Of a stretch of 64,000 bases of DNA, positions 32,905-43,421 are shown in pieces. The notes beneath the pieces were generated by a model. That model was given only the letters and a program-made list of their open reading frames with translations. It ran no database searches and was not told the origin of the DNA. The stretch lies in the NCBI GenBank assembly GCA_963576785.1, contig OY756139.1, positions 1,798,001-1,862,000 on the forward strand, written 5' to 3'. How positions within the stretch are numbered: position 1 is the stretch's first letter; each line of letters begins with the position of its first letter. The stretch comes from Chlorophyllum brunneum (Eukaryota > Basidiomycota > Agaricomycetes > Agaricales > Agaricaceae). Both the position numbers and the translations under genes were made by a program.

Positions 32905-35900
32905 TCATAATTGCTGTTTTTTACCTCCCCTTTTTATAGGTTTCGTCCTCGAAATCTTGCTCATAAACTCTTGTACTGCTTCCTTGGCGTTTTCCAGATT
33001 TGCTTCGTCTTCCCATGTATCTTCTTCGGACGTATATCCTTTCCAGTGTATTAGGTATTGTTTTCATTTTCCCTTTGTGCAGTGTCCTCGGACTTCATCT
33101 ACCTCGTAGTGTTCCTCATCATTGATTATCTGGGGAATCGGTGGTGGTGGAGTGCGCTGGCTGTCATACTCGGGTTTGTGATAGGGGGAGAGGAGTCTGC
33201 TGTTAAACATGTCGTGTATCGCCCATGTTTCAGGTAGCTCCAGTCGGTAGCTTGTTTCGCCTATTTTCTCTTTTACCCGGAATGGTCCGTATCTCTTATG
33301 ATCAAGTTTTTTTGTCGGCCTTGTTGTCCTAATATTGTCTGCTTCAAGCCAAACTTGGCTTCCTGCCTCATACTCGTGTTCTGGTTTTGTGCTATTCCGT
33401 TTCTCCTTTTGCGTCTGGCTCTGTTGTAGCATCTCAATCGTTTTTTGGCGCATGTCTTGTAACTCTTGTATTTGTTCCGTGATCGCAGGTGCCTTGGATG
33501 TGTTTGAGATATCTCCTTTCCATGGATGTCGTCCATATACTATCTGGAATGGTGAATGTCCTGTGGCGCTATGTGTTTTGTCATTATACTGGAATTCCGC
33601 CGTGCTGAGCCATTTTTTCCAGTTGTCCTGCGCATGGTTGATTACGTTTCTGAGGTATGCTTCGACCTCCTGGTTGATGCGCTCTGTCTGACCGTCTGTT
33701 TGTGGATGGTATGCCATGGATAAGTTACGTTGGGTGCCGGTTGCCCTACAAAGTTCTGCCATGAATTTTGATGCGAACTGTGGTCCTCTGTCACTGATGA
33801 TTCTGCGGGGTATCCCGTGTTGTCTCCATATATCATCACGATAAATGTCTCCTAACTCTTCGGATGATAGGGTGGTGTTAACTGTGCGTAGTCTGATCAT
33901 TTTGCTGAAACGATCAACGATGACAAGTATTGCATCATATCCTTCTGATTTTGGTAGTGGTCCTATCATGTCGATTGATATTTCTTCCCATGGTCCGATG
34001 GGTATCGGTAGTGGATGGAGATGTGTGGTAGGTCATATCCGGAGTATCTTGTTTCGCTGACATGTGTCGCACCCTTTGATGTATCGTTTAACATCATTGC
34101 GCATTTGTGGCCACCAATATGTCCTTTTGAGGAGTTTGATCATTCTGTGCTGTCCCGGGTGTCCTACGTCCGTTTTGTCGTGGTGTTGTTGGAGTATTTC
34201 TTGGCGTAATTTGGCGTTTGGTGGTACATATATTCTTCCTTCAAACATGGGTAATCCATCAGTTTCCTATATCTCCTCTGGTCGTTTCTCCTTTTCTCTT
34301 AGCCACTGTGTTTCTCTTCTTTGCTCCTTTCGTAATCGATGTTTCAGGTCTTCTTCTCCCGATATTTCCCAAATTTGTCTGATCTCGGTGGTAGTGTTAT
34401 TGAATAAGTGGTCGGGTAATAGCGTGATATCTGTGTTATCTCTGGTGGTGTCCGTTTTTGCTAGTCTTGATAGCACATCTGCTTTTGTGTTTGTCTTTCC
34501 GGGTATGTGTTTTAGCATGTAGCGATATTCTTGTAATTCCAGTTGCCATCTTGCCTGTCGTCCTGTGAGTTGTTGTGGTTTTCTGAAGTAAGTTCTTGTG
34601 GTCCGTCCATATTTTGAATGGTTCATTGGCATCGAGTAGGTACTGTCTCCACATTTTGACTGCTTCACGGATTGCTAGTAGTTCTTTGTCATAGATTTGG
34701 TAGTTTCGTTCTGCCGGTGTCATTGTTCTTGAGTGAAAGGCGATTGGGTGCCACTGATTATTCTGGTTTTGTGACAGCACCGCTCCTACTCCATATCCCG
34801 ATGCGTCTACTTCTACCCTGTATTGTCCTCTGTCTTGAGGCATTGCTAGTACTGGTTCGCTCGTGATCTTTTCCTTGATCTTTTCAAACGCCTGTTGTTG
34901 TCGTTCTGACCATGACCATTGCGCATCTTTCTTCTTCAGCTCGTGTAGGGGTGTTGCTATGTTACTGAAGTCTTGTATGAATCGTCGGTAGAAGTTTGCA
35001 AAACCTAGGAATTTTTCGACGTCTTTTACGGATTTGGGTGTCGGCCATTCTTTTACTGCTTTCACCTTCTCTTCCTCCATTTTGACGCTGCCTTGTCCAA
35101 CTATAAAGCCCAGTATGGGTATTTCCTTCGCGTTGAACACACATTTTGATCGTTTGAAATAGAGTTGGTGCTTGGCTGCAATGTCTAAGAACCGCATTGT
35201 TCTGTTTTCGAGTTCTTCCTGTGTGGTTCCTGGGATGACAAAGTCGTCCATGTAGTTGACAAGCGATCCTTCATGTAACATTTCCCGAAATACTGTGTTC
35301 ATCATCCTCTGGAAGGTCGCCAGTGAATTACTCATCCCGAAGAACATGACCGTAGGTTCGAATAACCCACTGTTTGTTACAAACGCTGCCTTCCATTCAT
35401 CTCCTTTTCTGATCCTGACGTTGTTATATCCCCAAATGATATCGAGCTTGTTGAATACCTTCGCGTCCTTTAATTGGTCTAGGACTTCGCCTATGAGTGG
35501 CAGTGGCGTCTTGTCTTTAATAGTGTGTTCATTCAGCTTTTTGTAATCCTATACCAGGCGTTTTGTTCTGTCCTTCTTTGGTATGAAGAAGCATGGGGTA
35601 GCGTAGGGGGATTGTGATGGTCTGATTCGTCCTGAGGCGAGGTTTTCGTCGAGGAATTTCTGTAGTTCCTGCTTCTCCGTTATTGTCATTGGGTAGACCT
35701 TGGACTGTAGTACCAGGGGTGCGTCTTCAGATAGATTTATCTCGTGGTCCCATACCGTGTGTTCGGGTAGTTTGTCAAAGTTTTTTTTGTTGAATAGGTG
35801 GGTGTATCGTCGGAGGTATGGTGGTAGATCTTCATCGTTCGTCTGGTCCGCCTTTTTCTCTTCAATGTGTTCGCTGATTGTCCTTATTCTCTCGTTGAAC

Positions 35901-36424
35901 CGTATGTCGCTATGTGATATTTTGCAATCATCTGGGCATCTGGTGAATCGTATGACGTGATTGTTCCAATTGATCTCCGGGTTGTGCTTGACCAGCCAGT
36001 CGTGTCCAAGATATAAGTCCGCACTTTCCAATTGTGTTACTAGAGCGTCGATTTGTTCTGTATGGTTGCTGTTGTTTAATACCAGTTGTGCTTTGTCCGT
36101 TATTTCTCCCTTTTTGTTTTCTGTCCCGTTGGCATTGATTACCCTGATCGGGGTTTCCAGGCGTTTAGTCGGGATCTGTTCTTCGTCTACCATTCGTTGT
36201 GCTATGCACGTGTGGGTGCATCCGGAGTCTACGAGGGTTGTGATTTGTCTGCGTCCTTTTCTTGTCTGGATTGTTGAGTCGAGGAGAAGTTCGCGCGTGG
36301 AGTTTCGTTTCTGGGGGATCACATATCGTCTATTGTGGGCTAAAACAGAAACTCTAGATTTATTGGCTTGCGGGTTTGTGCCTACTCGGAGCCTTCGACA
36401 AAATCCTCTTTCTCCTCCATTTCT
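32905..36424 (-). pseudogene. Gypsy-1 Pol: protease, RT, RNase H, integrase, chromodomain
   Basis: The frame is open from about 36424, in -1 relative to Gag. Protease: TTLVDSGCTHTCIA. RT: IPKKDRTKRLV, FFGMSNSLATFQRMMN, VNYMDDFVIPG (YMDD-type active site), LGFANFYRRFI. RNase H: YRVEVDASGYGVGAVLSQ, YDKELLAI, WTDHKNL. Integrase: HHCC finger (HHDKTDVGHPGQHR, CDTCQRNK), ISDRGPQF, AYHPQTDGQTERINQEVEAYL and the GPY-like KRYGPFRVKEKIG. The chromodomain QYLIHWKGYTSEEDTWE ends near 32905 and targets integration to marked chromatin in this clade. Breaks: stops at 35549, 34250, near 34030 and 33064 (at least two look like CGA to TGA), and a frameshift near 34610. Confidence 0.92.
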
Positions 36425-37626
36425 CTTTCATCTTCCTTGTTGATCTCTCTGATATGCGCTTTCTTGGGTGCCCGGCAGTTTTTCGAGATATGGCCCTGTT
36501 TGCCACAATTGTAACACGTTATCTTGGTGTATGTGACTTTCATCTTCTTCCTGCAGTATTTGGCAATATGCCCGTAGAGGTTGCAGTTGTAGCACCTCGG
36601 TTTCCCATTCTGATCAGTGTCTGCTTTTTGTCTTCCTATCTCCATGGGTTGTCCTCTACCTCCATAAGTAACTCCGGTGGTGGTTCTGACATCTCCTTGG
36701 GTGATGTCCGTTGCTTCATACCCTTGTCCTACTGCAAGGATTGTAGTTTTCCATTTGGTGTATGTTGTTGGGACAGAGGTTGTCAGGTAGCCTACTATGG
36801 TTCGGATGATGTCTGCGCAGGTGTGGCGTTTGAGGAGGAATATTGCGTGGGTGTCGTCGGTCCCCGCTTGGGCTTTCAGTGCCTCGAATTCGATTAAGAA
36901 ATCTGCCGTGTTCTTCTTCCCTTGTTTGAACGTCTCAATTTCTCCTTCTGCTATGGCTTTCCTATTTCCCAAGGAAAATGTGGCTTCTATTTCCTTTGTA
37001 AAATCATCCCAATCTGGCGTTTTCTTGTTCTGGATGGCTTGGAGTTGCATGTTGGCGTAAGGGCCTGCTAGCCCCCCTTTCATTCTTGCCAAAATTGCTA
37101 CTATTTTCTGTTCTTCTTCTTCTATCTTGTTGAACATCAGCCATAAGGATATGGCTCTCCACCAATCATCGAATTTGGTTCTATCCCCATTGAAATATCC
37201 TGGCTCCAGGGCTAGGTTTTTTGGGATGTTGACTTCTTCTGTCATTTCTGGTTCTGTTTCTGGTTCGCTGTGTTTGTTTGCATGGGTCTCGGTGATTTCT
37301 CTATCGGCTGTGGTGTCGGCGACTTCTATGTTGATTTCTTCTTCAGATGCGGCTAGTTCCTCGTCTGTACTGTGTTCGGATTCTTTCTCGTAGGTCTCGG
37401 CGATATCTATATCGGATGTGTTCTCGGCGACTTCTATGTCGAATTCGGTTTCGAATAGAGCTGTACTTTTGTCTACGCTGTGTTCGGATTTCTGCCATTT
37501 AAGGCCTTCAGGGATTTCTGATTCAGTTGATCATTTAGATCCTGTTGCTATAGGTGAACCCTGGATGTCGGTTGGTCTCGGAGCTCTGTATCTTCTCGGT
37601 GTTCTCGATGAGCTACTGTTGCTCAT
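36382..37626 (-). pseudogene. Gypsy-1 Gag with two CCHC zinc knuckles (one stop)
   Basis: Starts at ATG 37626 (MSNSSSSRTPRRYRAPRP) and ends at 36382, about 414 codons, with one TGA near 37533 that looks like a mutated CGA. From the internal ATG at 37245 it is open for 287 codons. An acidic N-terminal region of about 120 residues is followed by the gag core (PGYFNGDRTKFDDWWRAISLWL, DFTKEIEATFSLGNRK, LIEFEALKAQAG). The knuckles are CYNCNLYGHIAKYC and CYNCGKQGHISKNC. The last codons are EKEDFVEGSE. Confidence 0.9.
36400..36406 (-). promoter_or_regulatory. Candidate -1 ribosomal frameshift heptamer between Gag and Pol
   Basis: On the minus strand, G GAT TTT in the Gag frame (36406 to 36400), six codons before the Gag stop at 36382. 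A -1 slip here enters GGA TTT TGT CGA, which is the Pol frame. That frame is open only from a TGA about 20 bases upstream, so the shift must occur in this short overlap. GGATTTT is used for -1 shifting by some plant viruses. Confidence 0.6.
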
Positions 37627-37719
37627 ATACTGTTGTCCTGGTCGGAGGCTATTATTTCAAGCCTAGCTACAAATAGTGGCACCTCTCTTGCAAGGTGAGT
37701 CGAATGACACTTTACCAAA

Positions 37720-38013
37720 TGTTATGACCTTAGTCTCTGACTCAGGTTGCAAGCCTTTGGATAAAGGAAAGGAAGTAGAGAAAGGAAGAAGGGATGATAT
37801 GATTGGTAAAGTATAAGGAATACATCAAGTATTACTACACTTTATATACTGGTAGTGGCGGCTAATAATAAGGGAGACGAGTAGACGAGTCAGATAGGAG
37901 GCATAGCCTTTAGAGATGAAACAGGAGATGGAACAAGGAGTGAAACAGGTGTGAAGGTACACGAGGTAATGGGCGCGAGATAGGAATGATCGGTCTATCT
38001 ATAGTTCGTAACA
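37720..38013 (-). repeat. Gypsy-1 5' LTR
   Basis: 294 bp, TGTTATGACC to GTTCGTAACA, the upstream LTR in the element's orientation. The leader between it and the Gag ATG (37627-37719) is short. No convincing primer-binding site was identified. Confidence 0.95.
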
Positions 38014-38018
38014 AAGGG
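38014..38018. repeat. Gypsy-1 target-site duplication, right
   Basis: AAGGG, matching 31565-31569. LINE-A reads DNLDTLKG / AYIVLFNLF across the site once the element is removed. Confidence 0.9.
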
Positions 38019-38250
38019 GGCATACATTGTTCTCTTTAATCTCTTCATAGCGTTTGTGCTTGTCATGCTCCATGACAAGTCCGAACTTTTCCACTTCTCC
38101 AGGAAGCCTGGAGATGTGAACCCCATCTTAACTTGGGCTTTGGTCCATTCACAGGGGATACTCCTCTCTGCCCTAAGACCTATTGGAGGTATCTGGGCTT
38201 TTACTTTGACCGTGCCCTGAATTTTCAGGAGTATGTTCGACATTACTCAC
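38019..38250 (+). mobile_element. LINE-A copy A4, right part (RT after motif C)
   Basis: Continues A4: HTLFSLISS-frame remains of AYIVLFNLF, LVMHDKS region, CPKTYWRYLGFYFDRALNFQEYVRHYS. It ends at about 38250 where an opposite-strand LINE-A 3' end begins, so the rest of A4 is gone. Confidence 0.8.
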
Positions 38251-38998
38251 AGCCAGTTATCCAATTCCCTGAGAAATGGATGGGAAGGCAAATGCCTGAG
38301 GGTTTACCTTCAAGAACTTGACAAGGGTACCCAGCATAGCCGGGTACCCCCTAGAGGAGTCAAACCTCGGACAGGAGGTAAGAATATGCACACAAGACTT
38401 GAAGGGAGCCCTGCATGGACACTAGAATGGTTTATCCTGGAAGAACCGAGACCTATAGGCCCCGATAAGTACATGGTTGAGTATAACTCTACACATGCGG
38501 GCAGACAGCAAGTTGGACTCTGCTATGGTGGAAGGCAGCCATGAACCTCCATTGAGGTAGGTGGGCTGGAGGGGCTTACTATTGCACCCTTCGAGAGCCA
38601 TAAACTGGCTTCCCAAGTAAGTAGAATCCTGGAATTGAGTGATCCAGGTATCCTAGCAAGATTTGACAACCCTCTGATGAAGGGAGTCAAGGGAGGTTTG
38701 CAGATGGGAACCTGTAGCAACCTGGAGCTTGGTACAGTACTGATGTATAGTACCATGAATGGCCCACTTCTTGGATGAGTAAGTGTGCCAGATGTAAAGG
38801 GAGCATTTGGGGTGACCTCCAAACCACTCCAAGAGTGTGTTATACACAGCAAGCAAGTGAGCCTGACCAGAGTGAATGGAGGGGTCCACTGCTCTCCTGG
38901 CCGAACCGAGGGAGTCAGTAAACAGAATAATGGAGTCGCAGCCAAGGAGGCTGGTGGCCTTCCCAATTGCAATCCGGATAGCATACAGCTCCACATCA
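38251..38998 (-). mobile_element. LINE-A fragment A5 (RNase H C-terminal part, no tail)
   Basis: Minus-strand end of ORF2: MELYAIRIAIGKATSLLG, LFTDSLGSARRAVDPSIHSGQAH, HTYSSKKWAIHGTIHQYCTKLQV, GSQFMALEG, CRVILNHVLIGAYRSRFF and the final ISQGIG. Stops near 38615 and 38655 break it. The 3' UTR and tail are absent (joined to A4), and upstream it meets the unassigned block. Confidence 0.85.
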
Positions 38999-40447
38999 GC
39001 CCATACACAGAGCCCTTTGCAGGCTTAAAACTCTTAGCAACCCAGAGACGAGGGTCTTGAGACATCATGTACCTGTAGAATGCCCAGCATGTTCCTAGGC
39101 TTCCATATTGGTATCACATCTGGCCATGTTGTGGGGACTTAGCCCTTCTCTCCTAAGAGGTAAAGCCTTCAGCTTGGGTGACCACCCCGCTACTGGGAAG
39201 GCACAGTATCCCTAAGGACTGGCCTACTGTTCACTTGAGGCAGTCTTTCTATACAGTGCATGGATGGGATCCCACTACTTGACTATGCATGCTACCACCC
39301 CGAATCCAGATCACTTACGTGGTATCAACTTAAATGGGTACACTCCATTGTTGGCAGAGACCCATTGACAGAGGATTTAGATCTCTTGAGCTAGGCTGCC
39401 CCTTCTCGGCAACCAGATAGCTTTTTTCAGCACACTCCCAGTAGATAACCTACTATGGTCCACTAGTTGGGCAGGGAAATATAAGTCCCAGGTGCTTCTA
39501 GACCCTAGGCACCCCTCCAAGGTGCGACCCCTGGACTAGCTTCCCATTCCCCCACAGCTGCTTTCACTATACCCAACCTCCTAGGAGGTAACTTGTCTTA
39601 GGGTGCGGATCTGCATGCTAATACTGATGGGGATCTCCATCTTGCAGGGGGTACTACTGGGGTGGTGTTTACATTGGATTACCTGAGCAACCCATGGAAC
39701 AGATTACTTCAGCATTCCATGGAATGGGCGTCAATCAACCCAAGTTTCCCTGAGTCAACCTACACCCGCCTACTACCCCAGAGTTTGGCTGATCCCTACT
39801 AACAACTAGGTACTACCCCCAAAGGGGTCCGAACATGGCAACACTGGTGGGGGGTGGCCTGTCCTTGCAGTCAGCTTGTTGTCACCTCAATACCCCCTCT
39901 TATCATCCCTTATCCTTTTGGTCCCTTTTGGGTGTGACAGGGTAGCTTTTTTCAGCATGCTCCCTACTGACGTGCAAGCACGATTAGGGGTAGGCCTGGA
40001 CATCTGTCATTAGCTGGGATAACCCAACCTCGAGATGCTAGCCAGACTTGAGCTGCAGCAGGGGTTAAAACTGCCATACAAACCCTATATGGGACTACAA
40101 CTCCATTGGATTGGTAGAAGGGCCACCACCACTGGTGACCCAGTGAGTGCAAGCGAGCAAGGTGGCCAGTACTCCAGCCTTTAAGACCCTTTACCAAGGG
40201 GCTGCCCATTGATCTATGCATATAGGCATCAGTCCAATGAATGGTGGGGATATACCTATCTTTAATCGCCTTTACCAAGGGTGTACTGCCCATTGACCAA
40301 GTAACATTGCCACACAGACCATCCCCCTACAGCCAGCGAAGGCTCAGAAAAGACCCAGGCCCATGAGAGAGAGCCCAGGAGACAAATGGTGCAATGGGGA
40401 AAAGAAGTGGAAAAAGTGGTGGTGGTGGTAACAAGTCAAGGAGTGAT
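38999..40447. other. Unassigned 1.45-kb block between LINE-A pieces
   Basis: No recognisable protein and no match to the LINE, copia or gypsy sequences of the window. It contains short internal repeats: AGCTTTTTTCAGCA with CTCCC nearby at about 39418 and 39945, and CTTTACCAAGGG followed by CTGCCCATTGA at about 40190 and 40268. A minus-strand frame at 39964-40293 (109 codons) resembles nothing I know and may be chance. Both edges cut LINE-A in mid gene. It could be an unrelated non-coding element, or host DNA trapped between insertions. Confidence 0.5.
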
Positions 40448-41304
40448 GCATTCACCTCCATCTGAAGAAGCTGGCCTCAAGAGCAAACTACCAACTCACC
40501 ACCCTCTCTGATACCCATCCTCTTTGATCCCTCCTTGATTGTCCAAACGCCAAGGGTGCCCCCCCACACCCTCTCTCTGTCTCTCTTTTGACCAAATGCC
40601 TCATTAGGCAGGTCAAGGGCTCTCTTATGGAAGCTGTCTCAGTGCTCCCATCTCTCACCAAACAGTTTGATCCCTGCTCTGCAGTGGCTCAACCTGGTCA
40701 CCATCTCCTGGACCACTTTGTGGCCCAGGTGTCCTTCCATGACTCCTCTCATTCTCGTGATGAGAGGGCTGTGCATATAAGGCATCTGAATAGCACCTTG
40801 GAATATGCTAATGCCAATCCTCGGGTTCTCACCATAGTGATGGATGCAAGTCTACTGCTGCAGAGGGAATTCCAGGTAGTCTCCGCTGCCCAGATTTACT
40901 GGTTAGGCCAGTGTGTCTTTCAGACAAGACATGTGGCCAGTCGAGTGACAGCTCCTGATGTGGAGCTGTATGCTATCCAGATTGTGATTGGGAAGGCTAC
41001 CAGCCTCCCTGACTGCGACTCCATCATCCTGTTCACTGACTCCCTTGGCTTAGCCAAGAGAGCGGTGGACCCCTCTGTTCACTCTGGTCAGGCTCACTCG
41101 CTTGCCGTGTGTAATGCACTTTTGGAGTGGTTTGGGGGTCACCCCGAATGCTTCCTTCACATCTGGCACACCTACTCTTCTGAGAAGTGGGCCATTTATG
41201 GTACCATACATCAGTACTGTACCAAGCTCCAGCTCACTGTGGGTTCCCCTCCACAAACCTCCCTTGACTCCCTTCGTCAGAAGGTCATCAAATCATGCCA
41301 GGAT
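40448..41304 (+). mobile_element. LINE-A copy A6, left part (RT end and RNase H), split by A7
   Basis: Plus-strand ORF2 C-terminal part: HLHLKKLASRANYQL, QFDPCSAVAQPGHHLLDHFVAQVSF, VMDASLLLQREFQ (RNase H Asp), APDVELYAIQIVIGKA (Glu), LFTDSLGLAKRAVDPS (Asp) and HTYSSEKWAIYG. The 252-codon frame from 40588 is open up to the insertion point at 41304. It continues at 45514. The left edge abuts the unassigned block. Confidence 0.87.
41290..41304. repeat. Target-site duplication of LINE-A copy A7, left
   Basis: AAATCATGCCAGGAT, repeated exactly at 45514-45528 after the A-rich tail of A7. Joining across the site restores the host LINE-A reading (KSCQDAWVT). Confidence 0.92.
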
Positions 41305-41434
41305 CATTGCTTCTTTTCCCAGTACTCCCACCTGTTGATCACGTGATCACCCCTTCATTGACACTCCTAACGTCCTCCATGTCCCAGACAGCAAGTGCTT
41401 CAAGTGCAGATTATCATACAGGCCCATAGCCCCC

Positions 41435-43421
41435 ATGCCTCCCTGCAGTTTGAGGAGGAGGATGAGTGCCTATTGCTTGGCCTCCTCAGAAGACGATGAG
41501 ATGGCGGCTGCCTTCCAACCGGTTGGCAGCCAAACCACTCCCCAGCCCCCAGGTCCACTCCAGGCCCTTACTCCCTGGGTATTCCCCCCTATGGCAGCAG
41601 TGCTAGGGATACCTACACCCCTGCAGTTCCCTTTCAACAAAGGGGATGCACTCCATTGTGACATGGGTCCCTAACCACCTCTTGACCTACCCTAGCTCCT
41701 GGCACAGAAGCCAGGGCTTCATCCCTCCCCCCATCTTCCCCTCCCCCTGCCTCCCTGGAGGATATGGAATAGGATGACCAGGAAGAGCCCACTGCTGCCC
41801 CCCTCTCTATCCTGGGCATTAATATTAGTACCAGAGAGGATGCTGATGTGATCCAATGGTCACTCGAGATCATTGCCAACTTCATGAAGATGGCACATCT
41901 TATTCCCTAGGAGGACACTCTGTCCTTCCATCCCATTGCCTCTTGACTATCTGAGATAGTCCAGACAGTAGCATCCTCCCCCATGTGGCATGAAACCTAC
42001 ACAGGGGCGAGTGATTCTCTTTCCCTGAGGGACTTGATTGCTTTAGTGTTTCCTACTCCTCCAGTGGTGACTTTTAGGCCTCCGGCTACTCCTCCAAGAG
42101 TACCAGGGCCCTCCACCCTCAGCCCCCCCAGCACAAACCCCTTGTGCAGGAGAAGGACAATCTTATGGACCCGGAGAAGACTCCAGTCAAATGCCCATGC
42201 ATGGACCCTAAGGGGAAGGCACCTGTCCAACCTGTTAAGGCTCCTTCGAAGCCTCAGGTCTCCTACGAGAGGCCCTCTGGACCTCCTCCCTCCACACTCA
42301 CTTCGAAGCCCAAGCCAGGACAGAAGGCTTACTCGGCTGCAGCAAAACAACTGGCCTCAGCCAAACCTGGGATAGACCTGCTCTCTTCATTGAAAGCAGC
42401 CTTCCCCCACCTTTCTGCAGAGCAGTTACTCAGACTTCATGCACAAGCCAAGGCTGCAAAGTAACCTCCTTTGTCCAATGCTCACCCTAAGAAGCTAGCA
42501 TTCACAATTCCTGGACCATTGCATAAGCAGGTCCTAGTCTCCTATGAAGACAAGTTGAATGGTTCGGCTGGTCTTCATACTCTTACCCAGCAGGCCTGTA
42601 AGGCATTGAAGGCTGGGAGAAGCTGTCTGATTGTGGAAGGTGCCATGCTCGCATATGATGGCTATTCCATGGCCACCAATAAGCTCACCATGACTAAGGA
42701 TATCGAGATTCTTAGGGCATCGGTCAAATGTCTGTCCCCTCCAGGAGTCCCTTTCTGAATAGGACTCCCTTCTTCGGTGTTGTACCTCTGGGTGGTCAAT
42801 ATCCCCTATCTTAAGAACTCCACTACCAGAGTTCAATGCATCCCAGCTAACTTCAAGGAGGTCCTGACCTCATTGGTTCACGCTCCTCTCATCAGTCTCA
42901 AGGGTCCCCCTAGACTGGTGCATAACTCCAAGACGTCTGACTCCTGTACAGCATTCTTCAACATCTGGGACTCCAGGAGGGGTACTCAAGCTCTCGGTCT
43001 TCTTAACAAGAAGATCATGTTTGGAAACAAGCAGTGCATAATACTCTCTACCAACCCCCACTACAATGAGTTGTTATGTACCCACTGTTACAGGTGGGGC
43101 CATGCCTCTTCCTGGTACAAGACTGATGGCCTTGCATGTCCCAACTGTAGTGGTCTGCACTTCTGTGCCAACTACCGCACCTTTGCACTGTGTTGTAAGG
43201 GGCAACCAAAGGCTATGCCTCCAGTTTCTGCTACCCCTGCCAATCAACCATACCCCCACCCTCCTCATTGTCGTAACTGCAAGGAGTACTCCACCAATTC
43301 CAGAAAGTACACTTTCTGGAACCACAAACATGACTGGGCCTGGCTGACAGCCCATTATCGAGAGGTGCATAACAGATGTTGTCACTCTCCCATCCCCCCT
43401 CATAACCCCCCTTATGTCTAG
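41435..43421 (+). pseudogene. LINE-A ORF1, copy A7
   Basis: The ATG at 41435 (MPPCSLRRRMSAYCLASSEDDEM) leads to a stop at 43419-43421. The layout is as in other copies: acidic N-terminus, ILGINISTREDADVIQW, SEIVQTVASSPMW, Pro/Lys-rich linker, DGYSMATNKLTMTKDIEIL, WDSRRGTQALGLLNKKIMFGN, then CTHCYRWGHASSWYK (last Cys of the CCHC knuckle changed to Tyr), CPNC and CRNC motifs and FWNHKHDWAWLTAHY. Stops at about 41673, 41911, 41945, 42465 and 42758 and a frameshift near 42130 break it. The conserved C-terminal 214 codons (42777-43421) are open. Confidence 0.88.

Larger units (their letters stand above)
31570..38013 (-). mobile_element. Gypsy-1: Ty3/gypsy chromovirus with an extra 3' ORF
   Basis: Two 294-bp LTRs (31570-31863 and 37720-38013) flanked by the 5-bp duplication AAGGG (31565-31569 and 38014-38018). 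It is 6,444 bp in total. On the minus strand: Gag with two CCHC knuckles, protease, RT, RNase H, integrase, chromodomain, then a separate 278-codon ORF3. The LTRs differ at 7 positions by my count, all transitions, so it is one of the younger insertions. It lies inside LINE-A copy A4. A handful of stops inactivate it. Confidence 0.95.

Noticed and set aside
33845..36897. Several plus-strand open frames of 60-170 codons across Gypsy-1
   Set aside because: They are antisense to Pol and Gag, which have clear domains; their Cys/Ser/Val-rich composition is what antisense reading gives.
39964..40293. 109-codon minus-strand frame in the unassigned block
   Set aside because: No recognisable motif, no neighbouring gene structure, and the length is within chance for this base composition; noted only as part of the block.
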